From positions 1 to 30,279 of the forward strand of contig DASSVP010000199.1 in assembly GCA_035705985.1 (NCBI GenBank): a stretch of 30,279 nucleotides of DNA, given 5' to 3'. The notes under the pieces are model-generated. The model saw nothing but the letters and a program-made list of their open reading frames with translations. It ran no database searches and was not told the origin of the DNA. This DNA is from JACVRW01 sp035705985 (GTDB lineage: Bacteria; Actinomycetota; Thermoleophilia; Solirubrobacterales; Thermoleophilaceae). The position numbers and the translations under genes are program-made. Shown here one piece after another: positions 22,699 to 30,279 of the stretch; the first letter of the stretch is position 1, and the number at the start of each line of letters is the position of its first letter.

Positions 22699-22729
22699 GC
22701 TTACCTCCTTTCAGTTAGCGCGCGCTGAC
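22699..22729. other. Convergent intergenic hairpin and palindrome with anti-Shine-Dalgarno sequence
   Basis: GCTTAC (22699-22704) and GTTAGC (22714-22719) nearly pair around a loop containing ACCTCCTTT, which is the 16S rRNA 3'-end anti-Shine-Dalgarno sequence. On the minus strand this reads as a perfect AAAGGAGGT but no real gene starts after it. An overlapping 16-bp near-palindrome (22714-22729) follows. The block lies between the converging ends of the TPR and membrane-protein genes; a two-way terminator is the simplest guess. Confidence 0.3.
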
Positions 22730-22730
22730 C

Positions 22731-23168
22731 TCAGCCGCCCGTCTGAAACGCGCGCAGCGCGAGCGTCACGATCAGCAGGGCGCCGACGGTCATCACGCCC
22801 ATCTCGCCGAGCGCAACCCGCTTCGCCAGCGCGATCTGGTCGGAGCGCTCCAGCGCGTCCACGTCGTCGACGTCCTCCAGCTCGCGCTGCGCCACGGCCG
22901 CGCGCATGCCCTCGCTCACGAGCGAGATGAAGAGCGGCGCGATCCCGTAGGCGATGTGGAGGCCGTCCGGCGCGGAAGCCCCGCGGGCCACGAGGAGCAG
23001 CCCCACGACGGCCTCCACGACGACCGTCGCCTGCGCCACTCGGAGCAGCGGCCAGAACACGATCGAGGCACGCGCGTCCTTGCGGACCCAGCCCACCCCG
23101 CCCCACCCCGCGGCGACCAGGTTCGATGCCAGGACGGCGATCCCGACGACGGCGTGAAACCCGCTCAT
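22731..23168 (-). CDS. Small four-helix membrane protein of unknown function
   Basis: 145 residues from ATG 23168 with AAGGA six bases upstream. Four hydrophobic helices are evident (about residues 5-25, 38-62, 70-90 and 118-140), with an acidic/charged loop (RELEDVDDVDALERSDQ) between helices 3 and 4. No known family motif was recognised. It is divergent from nuoA, with 62 bp between the two starts, and TATAAC (minus, 23217-23212) is a candidate -10. Position next to the complex I operon suggests, but does not show, a respiratory connection. Confidence 0.75.
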   Translation of the reverse strand: MSGFHAVVGIAVLASNLVAAGWGGVGWVRKDARASIVFWPLLRVAQATVVVEAVVGLLLVARGASAPDGLHIAYGIAPLFISLVSEGMRAAVAQRELEDVDDVDALERSDQIALAKRVALGEMGVMTVGALLIVTLALRAFQTGG

Positions 23169-23230
23169 CGGGTGTCCTTCCGCACTATGTAGCTACCTCG
23201 CACAAGGGTGCGTTATACCTCCGGGTTGGC

Positions 23231-23587
23231 ATGCTGAAGAGCTACCTGCCAGCGCTCGTCTTTCTGCTGCTTGGCATCGGGATCGGGACTGCCTTCACCC
23301 TGGCCAACAGCGCGCTCGGCCCGAAGCGGCCGATCGGCGTGAAGCGCGAGCCGTACGAGAGCGGCCTCCCGTCCGACGTGAAGAAGTCGTTCCGCTTCGG
23401 GATCAGCTTCTACCTGATCGCGATGCTCTTCATCCTGTTCGACATCGAAGTGGTGTTCCTCTATCCGGTCGCCATGAAGCTCGATGCGTTTGGCGTCTTC
23501 GCTCTCGTGGAAACCGGCATCTTCGTGGCGCTGCTGCTCGTGGCGCTCGCGTTCGTCTGGCGGAGGGGAGCGCTCGAGTGGAAGTGA
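23231..23587 (+). CDS. nuoA: NADH-quinone oxidoreductase subunit A
   Basis: 118 residues from ATG 23231, the normal length. Three membrane helices (about residues 4-24, 56-78 and 88-108). The conserved loop GPKRPIGVKREPYESGLPS links helices 1 and 2 near the quinone site, and ILFDIEVVFLYP carries the conserved acidic residues of helix 2. The frame is open upstream but the family starts here. Part of the membrane arm of respiratory complex I. First gene of the nuo operon; its GTG-GAA-GTG end overlaps nuoB. The ribosome-binding site is weak and TATACC 11-12 bases ahead may be the -10, so the leader would be very short. Confidence 0.96.
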   Translation: MLKSYLPALVFLLLGIGIGTAFTLANSALGPKRPIGVKREPYESGLPSDVKKSFRFGISFYLIAMLFILFDIEVVFLYPVAMKLDAFGVFALVETGIFVALLLVALAFVWRRGALEWK

Positions 23588-24204
23588 CGCGCACCAAGGT
23601 CGAGGGAAGCGACCTGAGGGTGCGGCAGATGAAGGCCCAGCAGCTCCTTCGCGGCGAGCTCGAGGGTGAGGACCTCGAGCGGGAGGTCGAGCAGCGGCTC
23701 CTGTTCACCAAGTTCGAGGAGGCCCAGAACTGGGCGCGGAAGAACGCGCTCTTCCCGCTCGGGTTCGGCCTCGCGTGCTGCGCGATCGAGATGATCACCG
23801 TGATCGGCTCGCCCCGGAACGACCTGTCGCGCTTCGGCGCCGAGGTGATCCGCTTCTCGCCGCGCCAGGCCGACCTGCTGATCCTGTCCGGCCGCGTCTC
23901 GATCAAGATGGCGCCGATCATCCGGCGGCTGTACGAGCAGATGCTCGAGCCGAAGTGGGTGATCGCGATGGGCGTGTGCTCGTCGAGCGCCGGCATGTTC
24001 AACAACTACGCGGTCGTCCAGGGCGCCGACAAGTTCCTGCCGGTGGACATCTACGTGCCGGGCTGTCCACCACGCCCCGAGGCGCTGATCTACGGGATCA
24101 TGAAGCTCCAGGACCAGATCGCCGGCGACCCGGCGATGGGCTGGCGCGAGCGCTACCGCGCTTACGGCACCGAGGAGTCGCCCGACGGGGTCGACGTTGC
24201 CTGA
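23578..24204 (+). CDS. nuoB: NADH-quinone oxidoreductase subunit B
   Basis: 208 residues from GTG 23578, with GGAG seven bases upstream; GTG 23584 is an alternative. The cluster N2 ligands are C67 and C68 (GLACCAIEM), C134 (GVCSSSAGM) and C163 (PGCPPRPEAL). N2 passes electrons to quinone. The first 45 residues are a charged extension longer than in most NuoB proteins. It overlaps nuoA by ten bases and nuoC by eight, so expression is coupled. Confidence 0.97.
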   Translation: MEVTRTKVEGSDLRVRQMKAQQLLRGELEGEDLEREVEQRLLFTKFEEAQNWARKNALFPLGFGLACCAIEMITVIGSPRNDLSRFGAEVIRFSPRQADLLILSGRVSIKMAPIIRRLYEQMLEPKWVIAMGVCSSSAGMFNNYAVVQGADKFLPVDIYVPGCPPRPEALIYGIMKLQDQIAGDPAMGWRERYRAYGTEESPDGVDVA

Positions 24205-24718
24205 CGCGACCGGCCTCGAGCTGATCGCCCAGCGCGTTCGTGAGCGGATCGGCGAGGACGCCGTCACCGGCACGGTCTTCCACCGCCGGCGCGCGACGCT
24301 CGACGTGGCGCCCGGGAGCGTCCGCGACGTGATCGCCTACTTCCGCGACGAGGACGACGAGCCGTGGGAGCGGCTGATGAGCCTCCACGGCGTGGACTAC
24401 CTCCCCGAGGAGCCCCGCCTCGGCGTGCACTACGAGCTGCTGTCGATGGAGCGCACCGACCGGCTCAACGTGCGCACGCGCGTGACCGCCGAGGACCCGC
24501 ACGTGCCGACGGTCGTGGACCTCCACCCCACCGCCGACTTCCAGGAGCGCGAGGTCTACGACATGTTCGGCGTGGTCTTCGACGGCCACCCGGACATGCG
24601 CCGCATCCTCATGCCGGAGGACTACGAGGGCTATCCGCAGCGCCGCGACTTCCCGATCGGCGGCGAGCCGGTGATCTACACCTTCAACGAGCCGAAGCTG
24701 CCGCGCTGGTATGACTGA
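24197..24718 (+). CDS. nuoC: NADH-quinone oxidoreductase subunit C
   Basis: 173 residues from TTG 24197. The 30-kDa subunit signature is present: VDLHPTADFQEREVYDMFGVVFDGHP (residues about 107-132; motif core ERE-x-YDMFG), then RRILMPEDYEGYPQRRDFP. It stabilises the quinone-reducing module beside NuoB and NuoD. The TTG lies within the end of nuoB (eight-base overlap), and its last codons overlap nuoD. It is separate from NuoD, unlike the fused NuoCD of enterobacteria. Confidence 0.96.
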   Translation: MPDATGLELIAQRVRERIGEDAVTGTVFHRRRATLDVAPGSVRDVIAYFRDEDDEPWERLMSLHGVDYLPEEPRLGVHYELLSMERTDRLNVRTRVTAEDPHVPTVVDLHPTADFQEREVYDMFGVVFDGHPDMRRILMPEDYEGYPQRRDFPIGGEPVIYTFNEPKLPRWYD

Positions 24719-25949
24719 GCCGCTTCAGGTGCCGTACCGCGCCCGCGAGCGCTCGGTGACGATGGAGCCGATGGGCGAGGAGCACGACGAGCTCCTCACT
24801 ATCAACATCGGTCCGCACCACCCCGCCACGCACGGCGTGCTGCGCCTGCTGACGACGCTCGAGGGCGAGACGGTCCGCGACGTCAAGCCGATCATCGGCT
24901 ACGTCCACACCGGCATCGAGAAGAGCTGCGAGGACCACCAGTACTGGAAGGTGATCCCGTTCGTCGAGCGGATGGACTACCTCTCGTACTACTTCAACGC
25001 GATGGCCTTCTGCATGGCCGTCGAGCGGCTGCTCGACGAGGAGGTGCCCGAGCGCGCGCAGTGGCTGCGGGTGATCCACCTCGAGCTGAACCGCGTGGCC
25101 TCGCACCTGTTCTGGATCGCGACCGGGGCGCTCGACCTCGGGGCGATCACGATGCTCTGGTGGGGCTGCCGCGACCGCGACCTCGCCCTGGACCTGTTCG
25201 AGATGTCGGGCGGCCAGCGCTTCCACACTCGCTACTTCCAGGTCGGCGGCGTGGTGGAGGACATCCCGCCGGGGTTCGAGGAGATGACCCGCAAGTTCGT
25301 CAAGACGATGCGCGCGCGCATCCCCCAGTACCTGAACCTGCTCGACAAGAACGAGATCTGGCTCCAGCGGACGAAGAACACCGGCGTCGTCCCGGTGGAG
25401 AGGCTGCTCGAGCTGGGCGTGACGGGTCCGCTCCTGCGCGCGGCCGGTCATCCGTGGGACCTCCGGAAGGCGACGCCGTACTCCGGCTACGAGAACTTCG
25501 ACTTCAAGGTGCCTGTGGGCACCGTGGGTGACAACTACGACCGCTTCCGCGTGCGGATCGACGAGATGACCGAGTCGCTCGACATCGTCGAGCAGGCGCT
25601 CGATGGCCTGCCCGAGGGCCCCTACATCACGACGAACCGCAAGGTCGCGCTGCCGCCGCGCCACGAGCTTGCGACCTCGATGGAGGCGCTGATCCACCAC
25701 TTCAAGCTCGTGACCGAGGGCTTCCGGGTGCCACCGGGCGAGGCGTACGCCGCGATCGAGTCGCCCCGCGGCGAGCTCGGCTGCTTCGTGCGCGCGGACG
25801 GCTCCGCCAAGCCGGCGCGCGTGCACATGCGCGACCCGAGCTTCGTGAACCTCCAGGCGCTGCCCGACATGGCGCGTGACAACCTCCTGGCGGACTTCAT
25901 CGCGTGCGTGGCGATGCTCGACCCGATCCTCGGCGGGGTGGACCGCTAG
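24711..25949 (+). CDS. nuoD: NADH-quinone oxidoreductase subunit D
   Basis: 412 residues from ATG 24711. The 49-kDa subunit landmarks are clear: INIGPHHPATHGVLRLL near residues 31-47 (His pair and Thr of the quinone cavity), GYVHTGIEKSCEDHQYWK near 63-80, ELNRVASHLFWIATGALDLG near 125-144, and the C-terminal LADFIACVAMLDPILGGVDR, which matches the end of most family members. It forms the quinone-binding cavity with NuoB. It overlaps nuoC by eight bases and abuts nuoE directly. Confidence 0.97.
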   Translation: MTEPLQVPYRARERSVTMEPMGEEHDELLTINIGPHHPATHGVLRLLTTLEGETVRDVKPIIGYVHTGIEKSCEDHQYWKVIPFVERMDYLSYYFNAMAFCMAVERLLDEEVPERAQWLRVIHLELNRVASHLFWIATGALDLGAITMLWWGCRDRDLALDLFEMSGGQRFHTRYFQVGGVVEDIPPGFEEMTRKFVKTMRARIPQYLNLLDKNEIWLQRTKNTGVVPVERLLELGVTGPLLRAAGHPWDLRKATPYSGYENFDFKVPVGTVGDNYDRFRVRIDEMTESLDIVEQALDGLPEGPYITTNRKVALPPRHELATSMEALIHHFKLVTEGFRVPPGEAYAAIESPRGELGCFVRADGSAKPARVHMRDPSFVNLQALPDMARDNLLADFIACVAMLDPILGGVDR

Positions 25950-26846
25950 GTGGCTGATGGAAGGAATCCCTCCGTCACGGGCACGCCCGCGACCTCGGGC
26001 GCGGCGGAGGAGGTGCGCGACGAGGGCGCCGTGCGCGCGACTGCGCTTCCGCCGGGCTGGGATGAGGCGGTCGACCTGGATGCCGATCCCGCGACCGTTC
26101 CCGACCCGTCCGAGGTCGACGTCCCGGACTCGCTGCGAAGCGAGATCGATCGGCTGATGAGGCTGTATCCGGACCGCCACTCGGCCACGCTGCCCGCCCT
26201 CGGCGCTGCGCAGAGGGTGCACGGCTGGTGCTCGCCCGAGGCGCTGCGCCAGGTCGCCGCGGTGATGCAGGTGACGCCCGCTTACCTGTCGAGCGTCGCG
26301 ACCTTCTACGACATGCTGCGCACCGAGCCGCTCGGCAGCCGCTACGTGTACGTGTGCACCAGCGTCGCCTGCCACCTACGCAACGCGCGGCGGGTGTACC
26401 AGGCGCTCGCGGAGGAGGCCGAGTCGCAGGGGCTCGAGGACGTGGACCTGCGCGAGTTCGAGTGCCTCGGCGCGTGCGACATGGCGCCGATGGCGTCCTT
26501 CGACGGCCGCTTCGTGGGCCCGCTCTCCACCGAGGACGCCGCCGAGGTGGTCGGTCAGCTGAAGGGGGGCCGCGAGGTGCTGCCCGGGCGCGGGCTCGGC
26601 GACGACGGCTTCAGGCTTCCGGAGACGGCGCCGCCGACCGAGGGCGAGCCCGCCCACCCGAAGCACGAGCCGGCCGGCGGCGACTGGCCGGACGCCCCGG
26701 AGCAGGCTCCGCCGCCCGCCGAGGGCCCGCCGCCGCATCGCCGCGCGATCCCCGAGCCGTTCGGTCCCGGAACGAGCCACGCAGGCGCCGAGCTCGACCC
26801 GCTCACGCGCGAGACGCGGGCCGAGGACGAGGAGGACGAGGAGTGA
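25950..26846 (+). CDS. nuoE: NADH-quinone oxidoreductase subunit E with long disordered extensions
   Basis: 298 residues from GTG 25950, which follows the nuoD stop with no gap. The [2Fe-2S] cluster N1a ligands C136, C141 (CTSVAC), C172 and C176 (CLGAC) and the helical domain HSATLPALGAAQRVHGW are canonical. The core spans about residues 55-205. The first 50 residues are acidic and Ala/Asp-rich, and the last 90 are Pro/Glu-rich and apparently disordered, making the protein about 80-130 residues longer than usual. The stop overlaps the nuoF GTG (GTGA). Confidence 0.96.
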   Translation: MADGRNPSVTGTPATSGAAEEVRDEGAVRATALPPGWDEAVDLDADPATVPDPSEVDVPDSLRSEIDRLMRLYPDRHSATLPALGAAQRVHGWCSPEALRQVAAVMQVTPAYLSSVATFYDMLRTEPLGSRYVYVCTSVACHLRNARRVYQALAEEAESQGLEDVDLREFECLGACDMAPMASFDGRFVGPLSTEDAAEVVGQLKGGREVLPGRGLGDDGFRLPETAPPTEGEPAHPKHEPAGGDWPDAPEQAPPPAEGPPPHRRAIPEPFGPGTSHAGAELDPLTRETRAEDEEDEE

Positions 26847-28174
26847 CGGAAGAGACACGCGTCCTGCTCGCGAACATCGACGAGCCCGGGCTGAACACGA
26901 TCGACGTCTACGAGCGCCTCGGCGGCTATCGCGCGATGCGCAAGGCGCTGCTGGACATGGACGCCCAGGCGGTGCTCCACGAGCTCGAGGAGTCGGGGCT
27001 GCGCGGGCGAGGCGGCGCTGGCTTCTCCATGGGGAAGAAGGCGAGCTTCATCCCCAAGGGCGCGATGGACAAGTACCTCTGCTGCAACGCCGACGAGTCG
27101 GAGCCGGGCACCTTCAAGGACCGCCTCCTGATGCAGAAGAACCCGCACCTGCTGATCGAGGGCTGCATCATCGGCTCCGTCGCCGCCGCGGCGAACAAGG
27201 GCTTCATCTTCATCCGCGGCGAGTACGAGCTCCAGGCCGGCATCCTCGAGACGGCGCTCGCGGAGGCCTACGACAAGGGCTACCTCGGCGAGCGCATCCT
27301 CGACTCTGACCACACGTTCGACCTGGTCCTGCATCGCGGGAAGGGCGCCTACATCTGCGGCGAGGAGACCGGGCTGCTGGACGCGCTGGAAGGCAAGCGC
27401 GGGAACCCGCGCCTCAAGCCGCCGTTTCCCGCGAACCAGGGTCTCTACCAGGGGCCGACGCTGATCAACAACGTCGAGACGCTCTGCAACGCGCCGATCA
27501 TCATCGAGCGCGGGGCCGAGTGGTACAAGCAGTACGGCGAGGGCACCTCCACGGGCACGAAGGTCGTCTCGGTGTCCGGCAACGTGCAGCGGCCCGGCAA
27601 CTACGAGATCGCGCTCGGCATGCCGGTGCGCGAGATCATCTTCGGGCTTGCCGGCGGGCCGCCCGAGGGCCGCGACATCAAGTGCTTCTTCCCCGGCGGC
27701 TCCTCCGCGCCGGTGCTCACGCAGGAGCACCTCGATCTGCCCTACACGTTCGAGGCGATGGCCGAGGCCGGCTCGATGCTCGGCTCCGGCGCGATCATCG
27801 TGGTGGACGACTCCGAGCCGCTCGTCCCGCTCGCGCTGCGCCTCGCCGAGTTCTACCGGCACGAGTCGTGCGGCAAGTGCGTTCCCTGCCGGGAGGGCAC
27901 GAACTGGACCGTGAAGATGCTCGAGCGGATCGACGAGGGCGAGGGCACGCCGATGGACCTCGACATCCTCGAGCAGGTCCAGGGCAACATCATGGGCAAC
28001 TGCCTGTGCGTGCTCGGCGACTCGATGGCGATGCCGGTGTCGTCGATGCTGGAGCACTTCCGGCCGGAGTTCGAGCGGCACATGGAGGAGGCGCGCGCCC
28101 GGCGCGACCTCCAGGACCACGAGCCGCTCGGCGCACCCGAGCTGGCGTCGGTCGCGGAAGCCGGGCAGGTCTAG
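26843..28174 (+). CDS. nuoF: NADH-quinone oxidoreductase subunit F
   Basis: 443 residues from GTG 26843. GLRGRGGAGFSMGKK (about residues 52-66) is the NADH-binding glycine loop; CNADESEPGTFKDR (81-94) and GAYICGEETGLLDALEGKRG (168-187) line the FMN site. Cluster N3 is bound by C343, C346 and C349 (ESCGKCVPCREG) and by C387 or C389. This is the entry point for NADH electrons. The frame continues upstream into nuoE but the GTGA start matches family length. Confidence 0.97.
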   Translation: MTEETRVLLANIDEPGLNTIDVYERLGGYRAMRKALLDMDAQAVLHELEESGLRGRGGAGFSMGKKASFIPKGAMDKYLCCNADESEPGTFKDRLLMQKNPHLLIEGCIIGSVAAAANKGFIFIRGEYELQAGILETALAEAYDKGYLGERILDSDHTFDLVLHRGKGAYICGEETGLLDALEGKRGNPRLKPPFPANQGLYQGPTLINNVETLCNAPIIIERGAEWYKQYGEGTSTGTKVVSVSGNVQRPGNYEIALGMPVREIIFGLAGGPPEGRDIKCFFPGGSSAPVLTQEHLDLPYTFEAMAEAGSMLGSGAIIVVDDSEPLVPLALRLAEFYRHESCGKCVPCREGTNWTVKMLERIDEGEGTPMDLDILEQVQGNIMGNCLCVLGDSMAMPVSSMLEHFRPEFERHMEEARARRDLQDHEPLGAPELASVAEAGQV

Positions 28175-28179
28175 CCCGC

Positions 28180-30279
28180 ATGGCCCGCCCAGAGCAGAAG
28201 TTCATCACCTTCGAGATCGACGGCAAGCAGGTGCGCGCGCCCGAGGGCGCGATGCTGGTGGACGCCGCCAAGCACGGCGACGTCGAGATCCCCTACTTCT
28301 GTTACGAGCCGAAGCTGGGACAGCCGGTGGGCGCCTGCCGGATGTGCCTCGTGGAGATCGAGGGCATCCCGAAGCTTCAGACCTCCTGCTCCACCCCGGT
28401 GCGCGACGGCATGGTCGTGAACACCACGTCCGACCGCGTGAAGCAGGCGCAGAACGCGATCGTCGAGTTCCTGCTCGTGAACCACCCACTCGACTGCCCG
28501 GTGTGCGACAAGGGCGGCGAGTGCCCGCTCCAGGACATCTCGTTCGGCTGGGGCGCGGGGCGGTCGCGCTTCATCGAGCCGAAGCGGCACTTCAAGAAGC
28601 CGCTCGAGCTGTCGCCGCTCGTGGCGATCGACCGCGAGCGCTGCATCCTCTGCTACCGCTGCGTGCGCTTCTCCCAGGAGGTGGCGGAGGACCACCAGCT
28701 CGTGTTCCTCGATCGCGGCGACCACACCTTCGTGGGCACGCACGACGGCCGCCCGTACGTGGCGCCGTTCAGCGGCAACATCATCGAGCTGTGCCCCGTG
28801 GGCGCGCTGACCTCCACGGCATACCGCTTCCGCGCGCGGCCCTGGGACATCGAGGACTCGGGCACCGTGTGCACGTTCTGCCCCTCGCAGTGCAACGTGA
28901 AGCTGACGGTTCGCGACGACACGAAGGTCGTGCGCGTGCTCGCGCGTGACAACGACGAGGTGGACGACGGGTGGCTCTGCGACAAGGGGCGCTTCGGATA
29001 CCAGTCGTTCTTCTCGGCCGAGCGGATCGCCACGCCGATGGCGCGCATCGGTGGCTTCCTGCGCGAGACGAGCTGGGAGCGGGCGATCGAGGAGGCGGCG
29101 TCGCTGCTCGAGCGGTCGGGCGCGTGCACGGCCGCGCGCGTGGGCGGGCAGGCGACGAACGAGGAGGGCTTCCTGGTGCAGCACCTGCTGCGGCAGGGGC
29201 TGGGCTCGGGCCGCCTCACCACGAGTGGGGGAGCGGCTGACGGCGCCCTCGCGCGCGCGCTCGCGCGCGTGGATCTGTCGGCCCGGGTCTCGGACATCGA
29301 CCACGCCGACGCGATCCTCGTGCTGGACACCGAGCTCGTGGACGAGGCGCCGATCCTCGACCTGCGCGTGCGCAAGGCGGTGCGGCGCAACGGCGCGCGG
29401 CTCGTGGTGGCCTCGAGCCGCCCGTCGACGCTCGACAACGCGGCCTCCGCGGCGCTGCGCTTCGCGCCGGGCGCGGTAGAGGCCGCCCTCGGCGCCCTGG
29501 CGGCGGCGCTCGGGTCGTCGCGCGCGGGCTCCGCCTCCCTTGACGACCTCGGCCGAAGCGCCCGCGCGCAGCAGGGCTTCATCCCCGGCCGGCTGGAGCT
29601 CGCCCGCGGCGGGCCGGGCGCGACGAACGGCGCCGGGCCGTCCTCCGCGGCAGACGCCGTGCGCTCCGCTGCGCAGGTCCTGCGTGATGCGGGCGACGTC
29701 GTGGTCATCTGGGGCGAGCGCGTTCTGTCAGGTGGCCGCGGAAGTCACGCGGGGCAGGCCCTGCTCGCCGTCGCGGACGCGCTCGGCGTCGCCGCCAAGG
29801 AGGAGTCCGGCCTGATCGGCATCCCGGCGGAGACGAACGGCCGCGGGCTCCGGGAGGTCGGCTGCGTGCCCGGCCTGGGTCCGGGGCTTCAGGACTCCGA
29901 GGCACCGGGTGAGGATGCCGGCGGCGCTCTCCTGCTGCTCGAGGCCGAGGCGTCCGAGGCCGAGATGGCCGGGGCCGGCGCGGTCATCGCCTTCGCGAGC
30001 TTCCACTCGGAGGCGCTCGACTCACAGGCCGACGTGGTCTTCCCCGCCGAGGTCTACGCGGAGAAGGAGGGCACGGTCACCCACCCCGACGGGCGGATCC
30101 AGCGCGTGCGCCAGGCGATCGGCCACACGGGCGGCACGCGCGCCGGCTGGAGCGTCCTCGCCGAGCTGTGCGAGCGCCTCGGTGCCGGGCTCCAGGTGCT
30201 CAGCAGCTCGGCCGTCACCGCGGCGCTCACCGACGCCGTCCCCTTCTACGCGGGCCTCACGCTCGACGAGATCGGCGGC
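28180..30279 (+). CDS. nuoG: NADH-quinone oxidoreductase subunit G, 3' end cut by window
   Basis: 700 codons from ATG 28180 to the window edge without a stop. Cluster ligands in order: C41, C53, C56, C70 for N1b; H102, C106, C109, C115 for N5; C155, C158, C161, C205 for N4; and C231, C234, C238, C267 for the additional N7 cluster, which only some bacteria keep. From about residue 280 the molybdopterin-oxidoreductase-like domain follows, poorly conserved and without visible cofactor ligands. ADVVFPAEVYAEKEGTVT near the end is a recognisable strand. Five bases separate it from nuoF. The remaining nuoH-N genes would be expected to the right. Confidence 0.96.
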   Translation, partial: MARPEQKFITFEIDGKQVRAPEGAMLVDAAKHGDVEIPYFCYEPKLGQPVGACRMCLVEIEGIPKLQTSCSTPVRDGMVVNTTSDRVKQAQNAIVEFLLVNHPLDCPVCDKGGECPLQDISFGWGAGRSRFIEPKRHFKKPLELSPLVAIDRERCILCYRCVRFSQEVAEDHQLVFLDRGDHTFVGTHDGRPYVAPFSGNIIELCPVGALTSTAYRFRARPWDIEDSGTVCTFCPSQCNVKLTVRDDTKVVRVLARDNDEVDDGWLCDKGRFGYQSFFSAERIATPMARIGGFLRETSWERAIEEAASLLERSGACTAARVGGQATNEEGFLVQHLLRQGLGSGRLTTSGGAADGALARALARVDLSARVSDIDHADAILVLDTELVDEAPILDLRVRKAVRRNGARLVVASSRPSTLDNAASAALRFAPGAVEAALGALAAALGSSRAGSASLDDLGRSARAQQGFIPGRLELARGGPGATNGAGPSSAADAVRSAAQVLRDAGDVVVIWGERVLSGGRGSHAGQALLAVADALGVAAKEESGLIGIPAETNGRGLREVGCVPGLGPGLQDSEAPGEDAGGALLLLEAEASEAEMAGAGAVIAFASFHSEALDSQADVVFPAEVYAEKEGTVTHPDGRIQRVRQAIGHTGGTRAGWSVLAELCERLGAGLQVLSSSAVTAALTDAVPFYAGLTLDEIGG

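Noticed and set aside
24684..28120. Two minus-strand frames over 500 codons opposite nuoD, nuoE and nuoF
   Set aside because: Shadow frames of strongly conserved complex I genes; composition is Arg/His/Val-rich without motifs.

Overview
This is GC-rich DNA, apparently about 70% G+C, densely packed with genes. Overlapping stop/start signals (ATGA, GTGA, TGATG), GTG/TTG starts and TANNNT-type -10 boxes are frequent. These traits, together with a nuoABCDEFG run and a LuxR-type large ATPase regulator, point to an actinobacterium. The DUF4331/TPR pair and the small GNAT-like protein make a Thermoleophilia/Solirubrobacterales-like lineage my best guess. That placement is inference from recalled family patterns, not from a search. 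I see no rRNA, CRISPR array, insertion sequence or prophage.

Layout. From 1 to 6801 a minus-strand cluster reads leftward: a RibD-C/DHFR-like reductase, two NmrA-type NAD(P)-binding proteins, an MMPL exporter and a large LuxR-type ATPase regulator cut by the window edge. It diverges from a small GNAT-like protein at 6929 across a long, nearly symmetrical promoter region. At 7510-9155 (minus) a MarR regulator with a Cys-rich tail is translationally coupled to a lone LivM-type permease. A decayed SnoaL-like gene and tRNA-Arg(ACG) follow. On the plus strand are a luciferase-like monooxygenase coupled to an MFS exporter, then a secreted seven-bladed propeller coupled to a secreted sulfatase. From 15148 to 17803 (minus), between two tRNA-Ser genes, lies an operon of a HTH-membrane-L,D-transpeptidase fusion, a sigma factor and an O6-alkylguanine-DNA alkyltransferase. 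serS and a lipoprotein cytochrome c come next (minus). Diverging from them are a copper-binding lipoprotein, then a DUF4331 protein and a TPR protein (plus). A four-helix membrane protein (minus) separates these from the respiratory complex I operon, nuoA to nuoG, whose last gene runs off the window.

How they fit together. The right third is respiratory: complex I peripheral-arm genes, a c-type cytochrome and a cupredoxin that share a divergent promoter and may carry electrons outside the membrane. The middle holds cell-envelope functions: a transpeptidase, a secreted propeller and a sulfatase. The left part looks like redox/efflux genes under local regulators. No classic defence or biosynthetic island is evident. 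The most unusual items are the sigma-like HTH fused through a membrane span to a peptidoglycan transpeptidase upstream of a sigma factor, the 46-bp inverted-repeat divergent promoter at 6799-6931, the AT-rich palindrome over the MarR start, and symmetrical -10 elements that appear to serve two genes.
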